30,608 nt of DNA from Nitrospirota bacterium (GTDB lineage: Bacteria > NPL-UPA2 > JAADIA01), in the NCBI GenBank assembly GCA_013151555.1, contig JAADIA010000061.1, forward strand, positions 1 to 30,608, in the 5' to 3' direction. The notes beneath the pieces are model-generated. The model saw only the letters and a program-made list of their open reading frames with translations, was not told where the DNA came from and did no database searches. The translations under genes were made by a program, and so were the position numbers. This document shows, one piece after another, positions 22,429 through 30,608 of the stretch; position 1 is the first letter of the stretch; each line of letters starts with the position of its first letter.

Positions 22429-25173
22429 TTAAGCGACTTTCTTATTCTTCTCCTTTAAAGAAGCCTGGGCCGCGGCCAGACGGGCGATGGGAACCCGGTA
22501 GGGGGAACAACTGACATAATCCATGCCTATCCGGTGACAGAACTCTACCGAAGTTGGTTCTCCTCCATGTTCCCCACAGATACCTATCTCCAGGTTCGGT
22601 TTTGTCTTCCTTCCTTTTTCCACACCTATCCGGATCAACTGTCCTACTCCCCGCTGATCGATAGCCTGGAAAGGATCCTTTTCCCAAATCTCCATTTCCA
22701 GATAATCAGGAAGGAACTTAGCATCATCCCGGGAAAGCCCAAAGGTAGTCTGAGTCAAGTCGTTTGTACCATAAGAGAAGAAATCCGCCTCTTTAGCAAT
22801 CTCATCAGCGGTGAGGCAGGCCCGGGGAAGCTCAAGCATAGTTCCCACCAGATACTTAATTTCCACTCCGGAAGAATCGATGACTTCCTTAGCTACGGCA
22901 TTGACAACTTCTTTCTGCTTGATAAGCTCTTTCACATCTCCCACTAAAGGAATCATCACCTCGGGAATAACCTTTATCCCTTCTTTAGCTACCTCACAGG
23001 CAGCCTCGAAAATAGCCCGGGCTTGCATGGCGGTAATCTCAGGATAAACGATTCCCAAACGGCATCCCCGATGTCCCAGCATAGGGTTAGCTTCCCGTAA
23101 ACTTTCTATCTTTGCTTCCAGTTTTTCCGAGGAAATATTCATCTTCTTAGCCAACTCATCTATAGCTTTCTGTTCATGAGGCAAAAATTCATGAAGCGGT
23201 GGATCCAGGGTCCGGATAATAACCGGCATCCCGTCCATAACTCGGAAGAGGCCCTTAAAATCCTCTTTCTGGAAAGGAAGCAACTTGGAGAGAGCTTTTT
23301 CCTGGTCCTCCTTATTTTCAGCAAGAATCATCTCCCGTACCGAATCAATTCTTTCTCCCTCAAAGAACATATGTTCAGTGCGGCAAAGTCCTATTCCCTC
23401 TGCGCCAAAGGCTATTGCCGTTTTCGCCTGGCCGGGCAAATCCGCATTCGTCCGGACCCCCAACCTTCTTGCTTCATCAGCCCAAGACATCATATCCGCA
23501 TAATCCCGGTAGATGGAAGAATCTTCTCCTTTTAATTGTCCTTCAATCACCTGGAGAACCTCGGAAGGAACCGTATTTATTTTCCCCACGATTACCTCTC
23601 CGGTAGTCCCGTCAATGGAAACATAATCTCCTTCCTTGACTATCACGTCGTTCACCGTCATTTCTCTCCGGCGATAGTCTATCTGAAGAGCTTCGCAACC
23701 AACGACGCAGACCTTTCCCATCTGCCGTCCTACCAAGGCCGCATGGGAAGTCATCCCGCCCCGGGCGGTAAGGATACCCTGAGCCGCGCTCATTCCCCGG
23801 ATATCTTCCGGAGAAGTCTCTATGCGGACAAGGATAACATCCTCTCCTCTCCCGGCCCACTCTTCCGCATCAGGAGCATTGAAGACAATCTTCCCGGCAG
23901 CCGCTCCCGGTCCGGCATTAAGACCCTTAGTTAACAGTTTCCCCTCCCGAAGAGCCTTCTGCCTTTCCTGAGGATCGAATATAGGTCTTAACAACTGGTT
24001 AAGTTGTTCGGGTTCTACCCGCAAGATAGCTTCCTCCTTGGCAATAAGTCCTTCCCGGACCATATCCACGGCCATCTTGAAAGCCGCAAACCCGGTACGT
24101 TTGCCCACTCTTGTCTGGAGCATCCAGAGTTTCCCCTTCTGAATGGTAAACTCTATATCCTGCATATCCCGGTAGTGAGTATCCAGTTTCTGGGCAATCT
24201 CCTCCAGTTGCTTATAAATTTCAGGCATCTCCTCTTCCAAAGATACCAAATCACTATCGCCTTTTTGCGCAATATTGATAGGATGAGGAGTCCGGGTCCC
24301 GGCAACCACATCCTCTCCTTGAGCATTCATCAGATACTCGCCGTAAAATCTCTTCTCACCCGTCGCCGGATCCCGGGTGAAAGCCACTCCCGTACCGCTA
24401 TCCGGTTTCATATTCCCAAAGACCATAACCTGGACATTCACCGCAGTTCCCCACTCGGAAGGAATATTGTTTATTTCCCGATAGGCAATAGCCCGGTCAT
24501 TGTTCCAGGAACTGAAGACCGCCCCGATAGCTCCCCAGAGCTGTTTTTCCGGATCCTCAGGAAAATCCACACCCAGCTTCTTTTTGATTTCCGCTTTAAA
24601 CTTGATGACCAACTCCTTCAAATCCTCAGCGTCCAGTCCCGTATCCTCCTCCACTCCCTTACCTTTTTTCATCTCCTCAAGGATAGCTTCAAAAGGGTCT
24701 ATCTCATCTTTTCCTTCCGGTTTAAGACCCAGGACTACATCACCATACATCTGAACGAAACGGCGGTAGCAGTCATAAGCAAACCTTTCATCCTTAGTCT
24801 GGGCAATAAGTCCCTGGATAGTAGTATCGTTCAAACCCAGGTTGAGAATAGTATCCATCATCCCCGGCATAGAAACACGGGCACCGGAACGAATGGAAAC
24901 GAGAAGAGGATTTTCTTTGTCCCCGAATTTTGCTCCCATAACCTCTTCTAACTTCCTCAGATTTTCTTCCACTTCCTCCTTCAACCCGGGAGGATATTGT
25001 TGGTTATTATCATAATAAAGATTGCAAACCTCAGCAGATATAGTGAATCCGGGAGGGACTGGAATCCCCAAATTAGTCATCTCCGCCAAGTTAGCTCCCT
25101 TGCCTCCCAGGAGGTTTTTCATTTTCGAACTACCTTCCGCCTTTCCCCCGCCAAAAAAATAAACTCCCTTCAT
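22429..25173 (-). CDS. ppdK: Pyruvate, phosphate dikinase
   Basis: Interconverts pyruvate, ATP and phosphate with phosphoenolpyruvate, AMP and pyrophosphate; in anaerobes it serves glycolysis or gluconeogenesis. The 914 residues cover all domains: N-terminal nucleotide-binding domain ([47 protein letters not shown]), the central phosphohistidine domain with H477 in [11 protein letters not shown], and the C-terminal TIM barrel for PEP/pyruvate with the catalytic cysteine near 866 in [13 protein letters not shown] 25173 follows AAAGGAG. It lies downstream of glyQS across a 188-base gap with two large hairpins, so it may have its own promoter or be controlled through the leader. Confidence 0.97.
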   Translation of the reverse strand: MKGVYFFGGGKAEGSSKMKNLLGGKGANLAEMTNLGIPVPPGFTISAEVCNLYYDNNQQYPPGLKEEVEENLRKLEEVMGAKFGDKENPLLVSIRSGARVSMPGMMDTILNLGLNDTTIQGLIAQTKDERFAYDCYRRFVQMYGDVVLGLKPEGKDEIDPFEAILEEMKKGKGVEEDTGLDAEDLKELVIKFKAEIKKKLGVDFPEDPEKQLWGAIGAVFSSWNNDRAIAYREINNIPSEWGTAVNVQVMVFGNMKPDSGTGVAFTRDPATGEKRFYGEYLMNAQGEDVVAGTRTPHPINIAQKGDSDLVSLEEEMPEIYKQLEEIAQKLDTHYRDMQDIEFTIQKGKLWMLQTRVGKRTGFAAFKMAVDMVREGLIAKEEAILRVEPEQLNQLLRPIFDPQERQKALREGKLLTKGLNAGPGAAAGKIVFNAPDAEEWAGRGEDVILVRIETSPEDIRGMSAAQGILTARGGMTSHAALVGRQMGKVCVVGCEALQIDYRRREMTVNDVIVKEGDYVSIDGTTGEVIVGKINTVPSEVLQVIEGQLKGEDSSIYRDYADMMSWADEARRLGVRTNADLPGQAKTAIAFGAEGIGLCRTEHMFFEGERIDSVREMILAENKEDQEKALSKLLPFQKEDFKGLFRVMDGMPVIIRTLDPPLHEFLPHEQKAIDELAKKMNISSEKLEAKIESLREANPMLGHRGCRLGIVYPEITAMQARAIFEAACEVAKEGIKVIPEVMIPLVGDVKELIKQKEVVNAVAKEVIDSSGVEIKYLVGTMLELPRACLTADEIAKEADFFSYGTNDLTQTTFGLSRDDAKFLPDYLEMEIWEKDPFQAIDQRGVGQLIRIGVEKGRKTKPNLEIGICGEHGGEPTSVEFCHRIGMDYVSCSPYRVPIARLAAAQASLKEKNKKVA

Positions 25174-25192
25174 TTCCTTACTCCTTTAATGA

Positions 25193-25225
25193 GCACACAA
25201 TTTACGGAACGTAAATTGTCTGTGC
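25193..25225 (-). promoter_or_regulatory. Leader hairpin directly upstream of the ppdK ribosome site
   Basis: GCACACAATTTACG pairs with CGTAAATTGTCTGTGC around a GAA loop: 9 + 5 base pairs with a two-base bulge. It ends about seven bases before the ppdK Shine-Dalgarno sequence, so it could affect translation or be a repeat. Confidence 0.55.
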
Positions 25226-25231
25226 GAATTA

Positions 25232-25290
25232 TCCCGCTGAGTATGCTAAAAATTATCGCAGAGAATTTTCGCATATCTCACGAAGCGGGA
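25232..25290 (-). other. Long imperfect hairpin between glyQS and ppdK
   Basis: TCCCGCT (25232-25238) with AGCGGGA (25284-25290), then GAGTATGC with GCATATCTC, then AAAATT with AATTTT, closed by a loop near 25253-25262. There is no T-run. It is either a 3' structure of glyQS, part of the ppdK leader, or a palindromic repeat element. Confidence 0.5.
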
Positions 25291-25361
25291 CAGCAACAGT
25301 TTAGTTACGGGCAGTCTCGGGGCCTATCCCCATTTTTCCCCCTTTTCTTCTTCCATCCTTT

Positions 25362-26660
25362 CTAACCGATCAATTCTCCAATTTTCCCTACCAGATCATC
25401 TATCTTTACCCTTATCTGGGACATATCATCCCGGTCTCTTAAAGTAACCGTATCGTCCTTCAAAGTCTGCGAATCCACCGTTATTCCATAAGGAGTCCCG
25501 GCTTCATCCTGACGCCGGTACCGGCGTCCCACAGAACCGGTCTCATCGTCGTAAAATACCCGGAAATGGGAACGGAGCTCCTTAGCTATCTCTCGAGCCA
25601 CTTCGGGCATGCCGTCCCTCTTAACCAGGGGAAAAATACCGGCTTTATAAGGGGCTAATCTCGGTGATAACCTCAGAACAACCCGGTTCTCTTCCTCATC
25701 ATAAGCATCTACCAGGCACATCAGTAAAGTGCGGTCAACTCCGGCCGAAGTCTCAATAATATAGGGGACAAACCTTTCCTCGGAACCGGTTTCAAAATAA
25801 CTCAAATCTTTTCCCGAATGCTGAATATGACGTTTCAGATCATAATCCGTCCGATTATGGATTCCCTCTAATTCCTGCCAACCAAAGGGAAACTTATACT
25901 GGACATCATAAGCTTTAGCCGCATAATGAGGGAGTTCCTCTTCCGTATGCTGGTGGAACCGGAGATTGTCTTCTTTAATTCCCAGTTCCTTATACCATTT
26001 CATCCTTTCTTCCTTCCACTTCTCCAGCCACTCCGGAGCCTCTTCAGGTCGGACGAAATACTGCATCTCCATCTGTTCAAATTCCCGGGTACGAAAGATA
26101 AAGTTGCCCGGGGTAATCTCATTTCGAAAAGACTTTCCAATCTGAGCAATCCCAAAAGGAATCTTCTGCCGGGAAGTAGCCTGAACATTAGAGAAGTTAA
26201 CATAGATACCCTGAGCAGTCTCCGGACGAAGGTAGACGAGATTAGCTTCTTCCACCACCGGCCCCATGTGAGTCTTGAACATCAAATTAAATCTACGGAC
26301 TTCCGTTAACTCCCCCCCACAGTCAGGACACTTATCTTTTACCTCATCCTCCCGGAATCTCTGCTTACACTTTTTGCAATCCACCAGAGGATCAGTAAAC
26401 CCTTCCACATGCCCGGAAGCTTCCCATACCCGGGGATGCATAATGATACTACAATCCAATCCCTCGATATCATCCCGGGAGAGAGTCATCGCTTTCCACC
26501 AACGCTCCTTGATATTTCTTTTCAGCTCCACTCCCAACGGTCCGTAATCCCAACAACTGGCTATCCCACCGTAGATTTCGCTGGAGGGAAAGACATAACC
26601 CCGCCGCTTACACAGGGATACTATCTTCCCCATTTTATCATTGTTACCCTGTTTCGCCAT
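25362..26660 (-). CDS. glyQS: Glycyl-tRNA synthetase, single-chain dimeric type
   Basis: Charges tRNA-Gly with glycine. The 432 residues match the alpha2 (GlyQS/GRS1-type) class II enzyme found in archaea, eukaryotes, Firmicutes and many candidate phyla rather than the alpha2-beta2 form. Signatures: RRGYVFPSSEIYGG and CWDYGPLGVELKRN at the N-terminus, a zinc-ribbon insert (C95, C98, C111, C114), motif 2 IGKSFRNEITP with the FRTREFEQMEMQYF stretch, and motif 3 ETSAGVDRTLL. The anticodon-binding domain covers the last 100 residues (VTLRDRDDM). GGAG nine bases before ATG 26660 supports the start. Confidence 0.97.
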   Translation of the reverse strand: MAKQGNNDKMGKIVSLCKRRGYVFPSSEIYGGIASCWDYGPLGVELKRNIKERWWKAMTLSRDDIEGLDCSIIMHPRVWEASGHVEGFTDPLVDCKKCKQRFREDEVKDKCPDCGGELTEVRRFNLMFKTHMGPVVEEANLVYLRPETAQGIYVNFSNVQATSRQKIPFGIAQIGKSFRNEITPGNFIFRTREFEQMEMQYFVRPEEAPEWLEKWKEERMKWYKELGIKEDNLRFHQHTEEELPHYAAKAYDVQYKFPFGWQELEGIHNRTDYDLKRHIQHSGKDLSYFETGSEERFVPYIIETSAGVDRTLLMCLVDAYDEEENRVVLRLSPRLAPYKAGIFPLVKRDGMPEVAREIAKELRSHFRVFYDDETGSVGRRYRRQDEAGTPYGITVDSQTLKDDTVTLRDRDDMSQIRVKIDDLVGKIGELIG

Positions 26661-26762
26661 TTTGCTTTCTCCGCTTAAGGAAACTTCCTAACCATAGGTA
26701 GAAACTATCCCGATATTGGTTGTTACCCGTATGTGTTATATAATCAAGTCAGAAGCTCTGTC

Positions 26763-28991
26763 TTACTTTTTATTACGAATAAGTTTTTCTTTTACAGCTG
26801 TTTCTTCCTCAAGCTTTCGGTATATTTCCCGGGCATCATTAACCCGTTTAAGCAACGCGGGACCTAACTTGGCAATAAGTTTATACTCGACATCTTTAGC
26901 CGGAATTTTGTTTTCAGCAGATAGTTTTTGGTTGTCTTTAACCATTTTTTCGATTTCGTCCAAACGTTTGTATTGTTTTGCAATCAACGGATGAATATCC
27001 TTGAATTTCCAGAATCGTAACCCCGGACGAACGATATAAATAGGTGTGGACAGCGCACCCGTACCATCGCTGCCAATTACCCGCGCGGTTATCCAGAATC
27101 CGTTACCGGAATCGATATCAAAATCAAGCGAAAGTTCTTTCTGTCCGGGCCCGGTGGATTCAACGCTACGAATGACCTCGCCCAGGCGGATAATCTCTAA
27201 TTTTTTGGGCCTGGCTCCAATGCGTTCGGGAGTACCCCAGGTGCGGGCTCGAATGCGAAGTTTACGATTGTTTTTGACAACAATCTCATCGCCCGGCAAG
27301 GCATCATCGACATGAAATTCCAACATCGGACCATTAGTAACAAAGGTATGTCCGTTCTTAAAAGATTTAAACCAGGCATCCGCTGTGAACGGTTGATCCC
27401 CGAGGTAAACATAGACCCGCACATCTCCGATTGTATGACCCCAGGGAATATCGGAACCGGCCGTAGCCGTAAGTTTGTATCCCAAATTGAGGAAATCGAA
27501 ATAAAAATTCGTACCCAGATACATACCCTGAAATATCTCAAAGAAATCGATTTTTCCTTTGGGGACATTCATGCTCATATCACGGTAAACATGGAAAGCG
27601 CCGCTGTTAGCATGCGCATAACCTGCTAATCCTCCCTCAGCATGGACAGCATCAAAGACCAGGTCATATAAGAAATATTTATCGGGATAGCGAACCATAC
27701 TGGTAGTATTCAATCCGATTACATGTCCCAGTGTTTGATGAGTTCTCGGGTCTTCCTGACCGGGGACCAGGATATAATTCCCATCGGTTATACGATATTT
27801 TTTCCCGAAGCCCCATTTGTCGAAACGTGTCCGGCGCGTGTAGCCCATTTTCAGAACATTGGCCAAGTGAACATCTTCAGCCTGCACATAGGCCATAAGC
27901 CGATCCACGTTTACCTGGCTCAGAACCTTGGAATGTACATGCGTATCACCCGAATACCAACCGCGTTTAGGCATATCGACCCAGCGCTTCACCCGGTACG
28001 TTTTTTCCAGAGTTTGCTTCGACTTAATGGTAAACGTGTCGAAAACCGGAATGTGCTCCACCCCCTTGCGAATGGTAATTTCCCACTTACCGGGAGGCAA
28101 AGACATATCAAACGGCCCCGGGACAACCCAGTAATAACCCAATAACTTCCCGGGCAAATAGGCGGGACGGCGACCGTCCCCATTGTCAGCCAGGGGAATA
28201 TAAGGGGTAGCTACACTTTTAATATGTTCCAATTGTTCCCCCAAATCAACACCGTTACTCGGCTTGCGGTCCTGACCGTCGGTTTTCCATACTAAGCGAA
28301 CCATAACCGGGGTAGGCTTACCCGTATCATCCGCTAAAATCGAAACTTTGAGGCGTCCGAATTTTGGGGTAATCACATCCACCGGCAGAGAAAATGTTTT
28401 ACCTCCCTGAACTTCAAAATCAACTTGCAAGGTAGTTCTTGGAGGTGAAAGCCGGGTTATAGTAACTAAAGCCCAGGTTACCCCATCCGGTTCAACATCC
28501 ACCTTAACCTCGGGAAACCAGGGTCCATCTTCCATGTCATAATCAATGGTTACACAACGCTTTAACTCTTTCCCCGTTTCCACCCTGAACAAGAGGGCCC
28601 CCTTATCACCGGGAAAAGAAAACGGACCCTCAGGCGACATAGTAGGCTGAGCACCGGTTAAGTCCACGTCAATAAACGAAACAGATTTTTTTATTAAAGC
28701 CAGAAGTTGGTTTTCGATATCAACACGCTGGGCAAGACTCTCCTTTTTAGCTTTTACCGTTTCAGCTTTTTCCATCGACGATGTTACTTTACGAAGTTTA
28801 AGATTAAGCGTATCCAGCGCAGATAATGTCTCAGCATTGAAAAGATAGGGATGTTTTTGAATCAACGCGCCGGTTAATTCCGTTAGGCCGGGTATTAATA
28901 CTTGTTTATTTGAAGGATTGCTTTTATATCCCGAACCTACTACGGCTATCAGCAACAATAAAATCATCCCTATATTTCGGACTGATTTCAT
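26763..28991 (-). CDS. CehA/McbA-type PHP-domain metallohydrolase, exported
   Basis: A 742-residue protein from ATG 28991, chosen because a GGGGGG site lies six bases upstream; the frame's GTG at 29027 lacks one. A hydrophobic stretch after MKSVRNIG suggests a signal peptide. The first 330 residues look like beta-rich accessory domains. The PHP-type catalytic domain begins at GWYSGDTHVHSK with the metal-binding H-x-H and continues through PGQEDP, GYAHANSG and GSDIPWGHTIGD, giving the histidines and aspartates of a multi-metal site. The C-terminal 100 residues are charged and helical. CehA and McbA hydrolyse carbaryl, but the wider family is of unknown substrate, so only a phosphoesterase/amidohydrolase-like activity is inferred. 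It has its own promoter and a structured leader. Confidence 0.8.
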   Translation of the reverse strand: MKSVRNIGMILLLLIAVVGSGYKSNPSNKQVLIPGLTELTGALIQKHPYLFNAETLSALDTLNLKLRKVTSSMEKAETVKAKKESLAQRVDIENQLLALIKKSVSFIDVDLTGAQPTMSPEGPFSFPGDKGALLFRVETGKELKRCVTIDYDMEDGPWFPEVKVDVEPDGVTWALVTITRLSPPRTTLQVDFEVQGGKTFSLPVDVITPKFGRLKVSILADDTGKPTPVMVRLVWKTDGQDRKPSNGVDLGEQLEHIKSVATPYIPLADNGDGRRPAYLPGKLLGYYWVVPGPFDMSLPPGKWEITIRKGVEHIPVFDTFTIKSKQTLEKTYRVKRWVDMPKRGWYSGDTHVHSKVLSQVNVDRLMAYVQAEDVHLANVLKMGYTRRTRFDKWGFGKKYRITDGNYILVPGQEDPRTHQTLGHVIGLNTTSMVRYPDKYFLYDLVFDAVHAEGGLAGYAHANSGAFHVYRDMSMNVPKGKIDFFEIFQGMYLGTNFYFDFLNLGYKLTATAGSDIPWGHTIGDVRVYVYLGDQPFTADAWFKSFKNGHTFVTNGPMLEFHVDDALPGDEIVVKNNRKLRIRARTWGTPERIGARPKKLEIIRLGEVIRSVESTGPGQKELSLDFDIDSGNGFWITARVIGSDGTGALSTPIYIVRPGLRFWKFKDIHPLIAKQYKRLDEIEKMVKDNQKLSAENKIPAKDVEYKLIAKLGPALLKRVNDAREIYRKLEEETAVKEKLIRNKK

Positions 28992-29045
28992 GTCATCCCC
29001 CCTTTTACCCTTTTTATACCGGAACACTTACTTCAAATTAATTTC

Positions 29046-29103
29046 ACCTAAGAGAGCAGCCAGGGATCGAAACCCTTATTTCTCCCTTTGGGCTCTCTGA
29101 GGT
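29046..29103 (-). ncRNA. Structured 5' leader of the PHP hydrolase gene
   Basis: On the transcript ACCT-C-AGAGAGC pairs with GCTCTCT-T-AGGT, an 11-bp stem with one internal mismatch. The enclosed 34 bases carry an inner AGGG-N7-CCCT stem and a free AAAGGG run that could compete for pairing. It starts a few bases after the predicted transcription start and ends 55 bases before the ATG. It matches no riboswitch I recognise; the inner arm resembles a tRNA T-arm by chance. Confidence 0.5.
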
Positions 29104-29116
29104 TTAAATTTTCTTA

Positions 29117-29145
29117 ATTCTATCAGAGAAGAAACCCTTTGTCAA
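29117..29145 (-). promoter_or_regulatory. Sigma-70 promoter of the PHP hydrolase gene
   Basis: TTGACA (29140-29145), 17-base spacer, TAGAAT (29117-29122): 11 of 12 consensus bases. A 15-base tandem duplication, TGCTTGAAGGTCCGG twice (29147-29176), lies immediately upstream of the -35 and may be a regulator site or a replication slip. Predicted start near 29110. Confidence 0.85.
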
Positions 29146-29194
29146 CTGCTTGAAGGTCCGGTGCTTGAAGGTCCGGGGGAATATCGAAGGAAAA

Positions 29195-29467
29195 CTATCT
29201 TCCTAAACATCCGGGGGAACGTTTGAGCGAGCTTATCGGGGAAAAAAGGATGGGAGTAAGCTGCCCGCCAAGGATAGTAGCGCCGGGATCCATATCTGCG
29301 CTACCATCCTCGAAGAGCAGTTCAAGATTGTTCAATCCGGCCAGGTCGGCCGGATCGGTACTCATATTATCCAACGCCGAACCGATCCTGTGGATAGTGG
29401 CTCCTGGCCCGGCCGTGAAGGTACTGTCAGGGCCGAACCACAGCTTGTCGGAGACGTTTTTTATGCA
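29195..29467 (-). pseudogene. Startless remnant of an exported PEP-CTERM-type protein
   Basis: Ninety open codons directly after an in-frame TAG at 29468 and with no start codon until mid-frame. The translation has real-protein character: KNVSDKLWFGPDSTFTAGPG, then ATIHRIGSALDN, STDPADLAGLNNLELLFEDG. From memory such GPGATIH...STDPADLAGL...LIFEGG stretches occur in secreted PEP-CTERM proteins, where they continue for another 60 or so residues; here the frame ends early with SPGC and TAG. The 5' part is missing. It lies 20 bases after the PEP-CTERM gene stop. Probably a decayed fragment; a frameshifted gene is the alternative. Confidence 0.5.
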
Positions 29468-29487
29468 CTAACTTATCCTTATTCCTC

Positions 29488-30585
29488 TCAGGCTATCCTT
29501 CTTCTCTTCCGCATGATTATCCCCAGCAATCCCGAGCCCAAAAGAAGTAAAGTGGAAGGTTCAGGGACCACTACCATATACAACCTTTGATCCGAGGGAT
29601 TGAAGCTGTACAGAGTATTACTCTGTGCATCAAAATCCATAATAGTTGTATGAACCGGCATGTCCTGGAGCCAAGTAGCATCTCCTTCAGTAAGGAAAGT
29701 TGTGGTATCCCATATAGAAGTATTGCCAAAGGCTATCGAACCGTCGAATGATAGCTGATAGATATTCTCCGGGAAAACTCCATATTGATTCAAAAGGTTT
29801 CCCGCATCGAACAATACATTTCCATATGCTAAATACTGGTCGTTTCCGGACAGGGAATAATTGTCATAGTCCCATCCATATGGATATGGCGAAAACCGGA
29901 GTTGGTCTACACGATTAATACTATCGGTAGATACATCCCAAACTCCCATTTCCCCAAGGTTGCCAGAGTAAATATATTGTCCGTACAAGCGACTCTTATC
30001 TGAGGAAATCACCATGGGCGACTTTACTCCTGCAAAAGAACCCAGGTCTGTCCAGGTATCGGTATTAACCGCATGCCCACTGCCCCCGTTCCAAAGGTCA
30101 TAGCCGGCATTATAATAAAGTCTCCCTTGACGACCGGCGGTGACATTCACCGCTCGAAGAAGGCTACTATTGTGGTATTCAACAGGGATTGTAAAATCCC
30201 CCGTCTTTGTCTGCGTATTCAAATTCACAGTCCCGATTTTGAACGAACCCGGCGCTCCCGACCCGGATCCTTTATGGCCTACATAGAGATAATTTCCGCT
30301 GGCATCAATGTCGAAGTCAGTGGGATCTTTCCCTACATAAAGCCTTTTTGTCACAGTTTTGGTCGTGGTATTAATAAACAGGATTTTATTGTTTATCCGA
30401 TCAATTGCATAAACGTACGGTCGATTTGGATCCGCCATAACCTGGGTTGCGTTAGCACCCAGATAAACACTTCCCGCCGAGTACCAAGTAGATGCATTTG
30501 CAATAGAGGTTCCCATCCAAGCAATAACTGCAAGACACCAAAAATAAACTGCTAAGCGATAGCTAATCTTTCTCAAATTCAACAT
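29488..30585 (-). CDS. PEP-CTERM secreted beta-propeller-like protein
   Basis: A 365-residue exported protein. The N-terminus has a basic start, a hydrophobic core and an A-N-A cleavage site near residue 31. The middle is made of repeated short beta-strand units of the YVTN/propeller style (VYAIDRINNKILFINT, KRLYVGKDPTDFDI, NYLYVGHKG and later similar strands). The C-terminus is a complete PEP-CTERM sorting signal: VPEPSTLLLLGSGLLG, a hydrophobic run and a basic RKRRR tail, the target of exosortase, which cleaves it during export to the cell surface or exopolysaccharide. No exosortase gene is in the window. GGGAGGG precedes ATG 30585. The substrate or binding partner is unknown. Confidence 0.88.
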   Translation of the reverse strand: MLNLRKISYRLAVYFWCLAVIAWMGTSIANASTWYSAGSVYLGANATQVMADPNRPYVYAIDRINNKILFINTTTKTVTKRLYVGKDPTDFDIDASGNYLYVGHKGSGSGAPGSFKIGTVNLNTQTKTGDFTIPVEYHNSSLLRAVNVTAGRQGRLYYNAGYDLWNGGSGHAVNTDTWTDLGSFAGVKSPMVISSDKSRLYGQYIYSGNLGEMGVWDVSTDSINRVDQLRFSPYPYGWDYDNYSLSGNDQYLAYGNVLFDAGNLLNQYGVFPENIYQLSFDGSIAFGNTSIWDTTTFLTEGDATWLQDMPVHTTIMDFDAQSNTLYSFNPSDQRLYMVVVPEPSTLLLLGSGLLGIIMRKRRRIA

Positions 30586-30608
30586 TCTTTTTCCCTCCCT
30601 TTGTATTT

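Noticed and set aside
24004-24951. A 315-codon plus-strand open frame, the longest on that strand
   Set aside because: It lies entirely inside ppdK on the opposite strand, has no ribosome site, and its translation has no recognisable domain.
29062-29076. A tRNA-like T-arm (GGGTTTCGATCCC) in the PHP leader
   Set aside because: No acceptor CCA end, D-arm or anticodon arm of the right size could be built around it.
29223-29471. An 82-codon plus-strand open frame
   Set aside because: It is the shadow of the minus-strand remnant, whose translation looks far more like a real protein.

Overview
The window looks like a chromosomal segment from an anaerobic, Gram-negative-type bacterium, probably an uncultivated or candidate-phylum lineage. 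The grounds are: a PEP-CTERM exported protein (this sorting signal is known from bacteria with an outer membrane); ferredoxin-like, FNR-type and Feo iron genes; pyruvate phosphate dikinase; an archaeal/Firmicute-style single-chain glycyl-tRNA synthetase; and several short dispersed repeats (GGCACAAA tandem units, TTTCG-rich inverted repeats, ATCCTGTTTATC-type units). No rRNA or tRNA gene was found, so I cannot name the phylum. Every convincing gene lies on the minus strand, so transcription runs from high to low coordinates. The long plus-strand frames are shadows.

Layout in order of transcription. (1) 30.6-29.2 kb: a secreted beta-propeller-like PEP-CTERM protein, then a startless remnant of another exported protein. 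(2) 29.15-26.76 kb: a CehA/McbA-type PHP metallohydrolase with a near-consensus promoter and a strongly structured 5' leader. (3) 26.7-20.7 kb: housekeeping genes glyQS, ppdK, a primary-type sigma-70 factor with a clear promoter, and apt, whose GTG start overlaps the sigma gene. (4) 20.6-12.8 kb: an AddAB-type helicase-nuclease pair. The addA-like and addB-like genes are separated by an AT-rich HTH-nucleotidyltransferase/HEPN toxin-antitoxin pair with its own twin-palindrome operator, and the addB-like gene carries a single-base frameshift. (5) 12.7-11.5 kb: a low-molecular-weight phosphatase overlapping a secreted or anchored protein of unknown function.

(6) 11.46-6.35 kb: a metal homeostasis block. 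It holds fur with a promoter and a 16/19 Fur box, a GC-rich noncanonical Nramp transporter, FeoB split into separate GTPase and membrane proteins, a small zinc ribbon, and a DtxR-FeoA fusion, ended by a good intrinsic terminator. (7) 6.2-2.56 kb: a soluble GAF histidine kinase, an NtrC-type sigma-54 activator and an FNR-type regulator. (8) 2.3 kb to the left edge: a YgbA-like (nitrous oxide-stimulated promoter family) protein, a ferredoxin-like protein, a zinc-ribbon HD hydrolase and a truncated gene. An FNR-like site lies upstream of this last group, which suggests a redox or nitrosative-stress unit.

Most interesting: the toxin-antitoxin pair inside addAB with its operator-defined start; the structured leader of the PHP gene; the noncanonical Nramp; the split FeoB plus DtxR-FeoA; and the FNR/YgbA/ferredoxin/HD cluster. 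No wholly new system can be proven from sequence reading alone.
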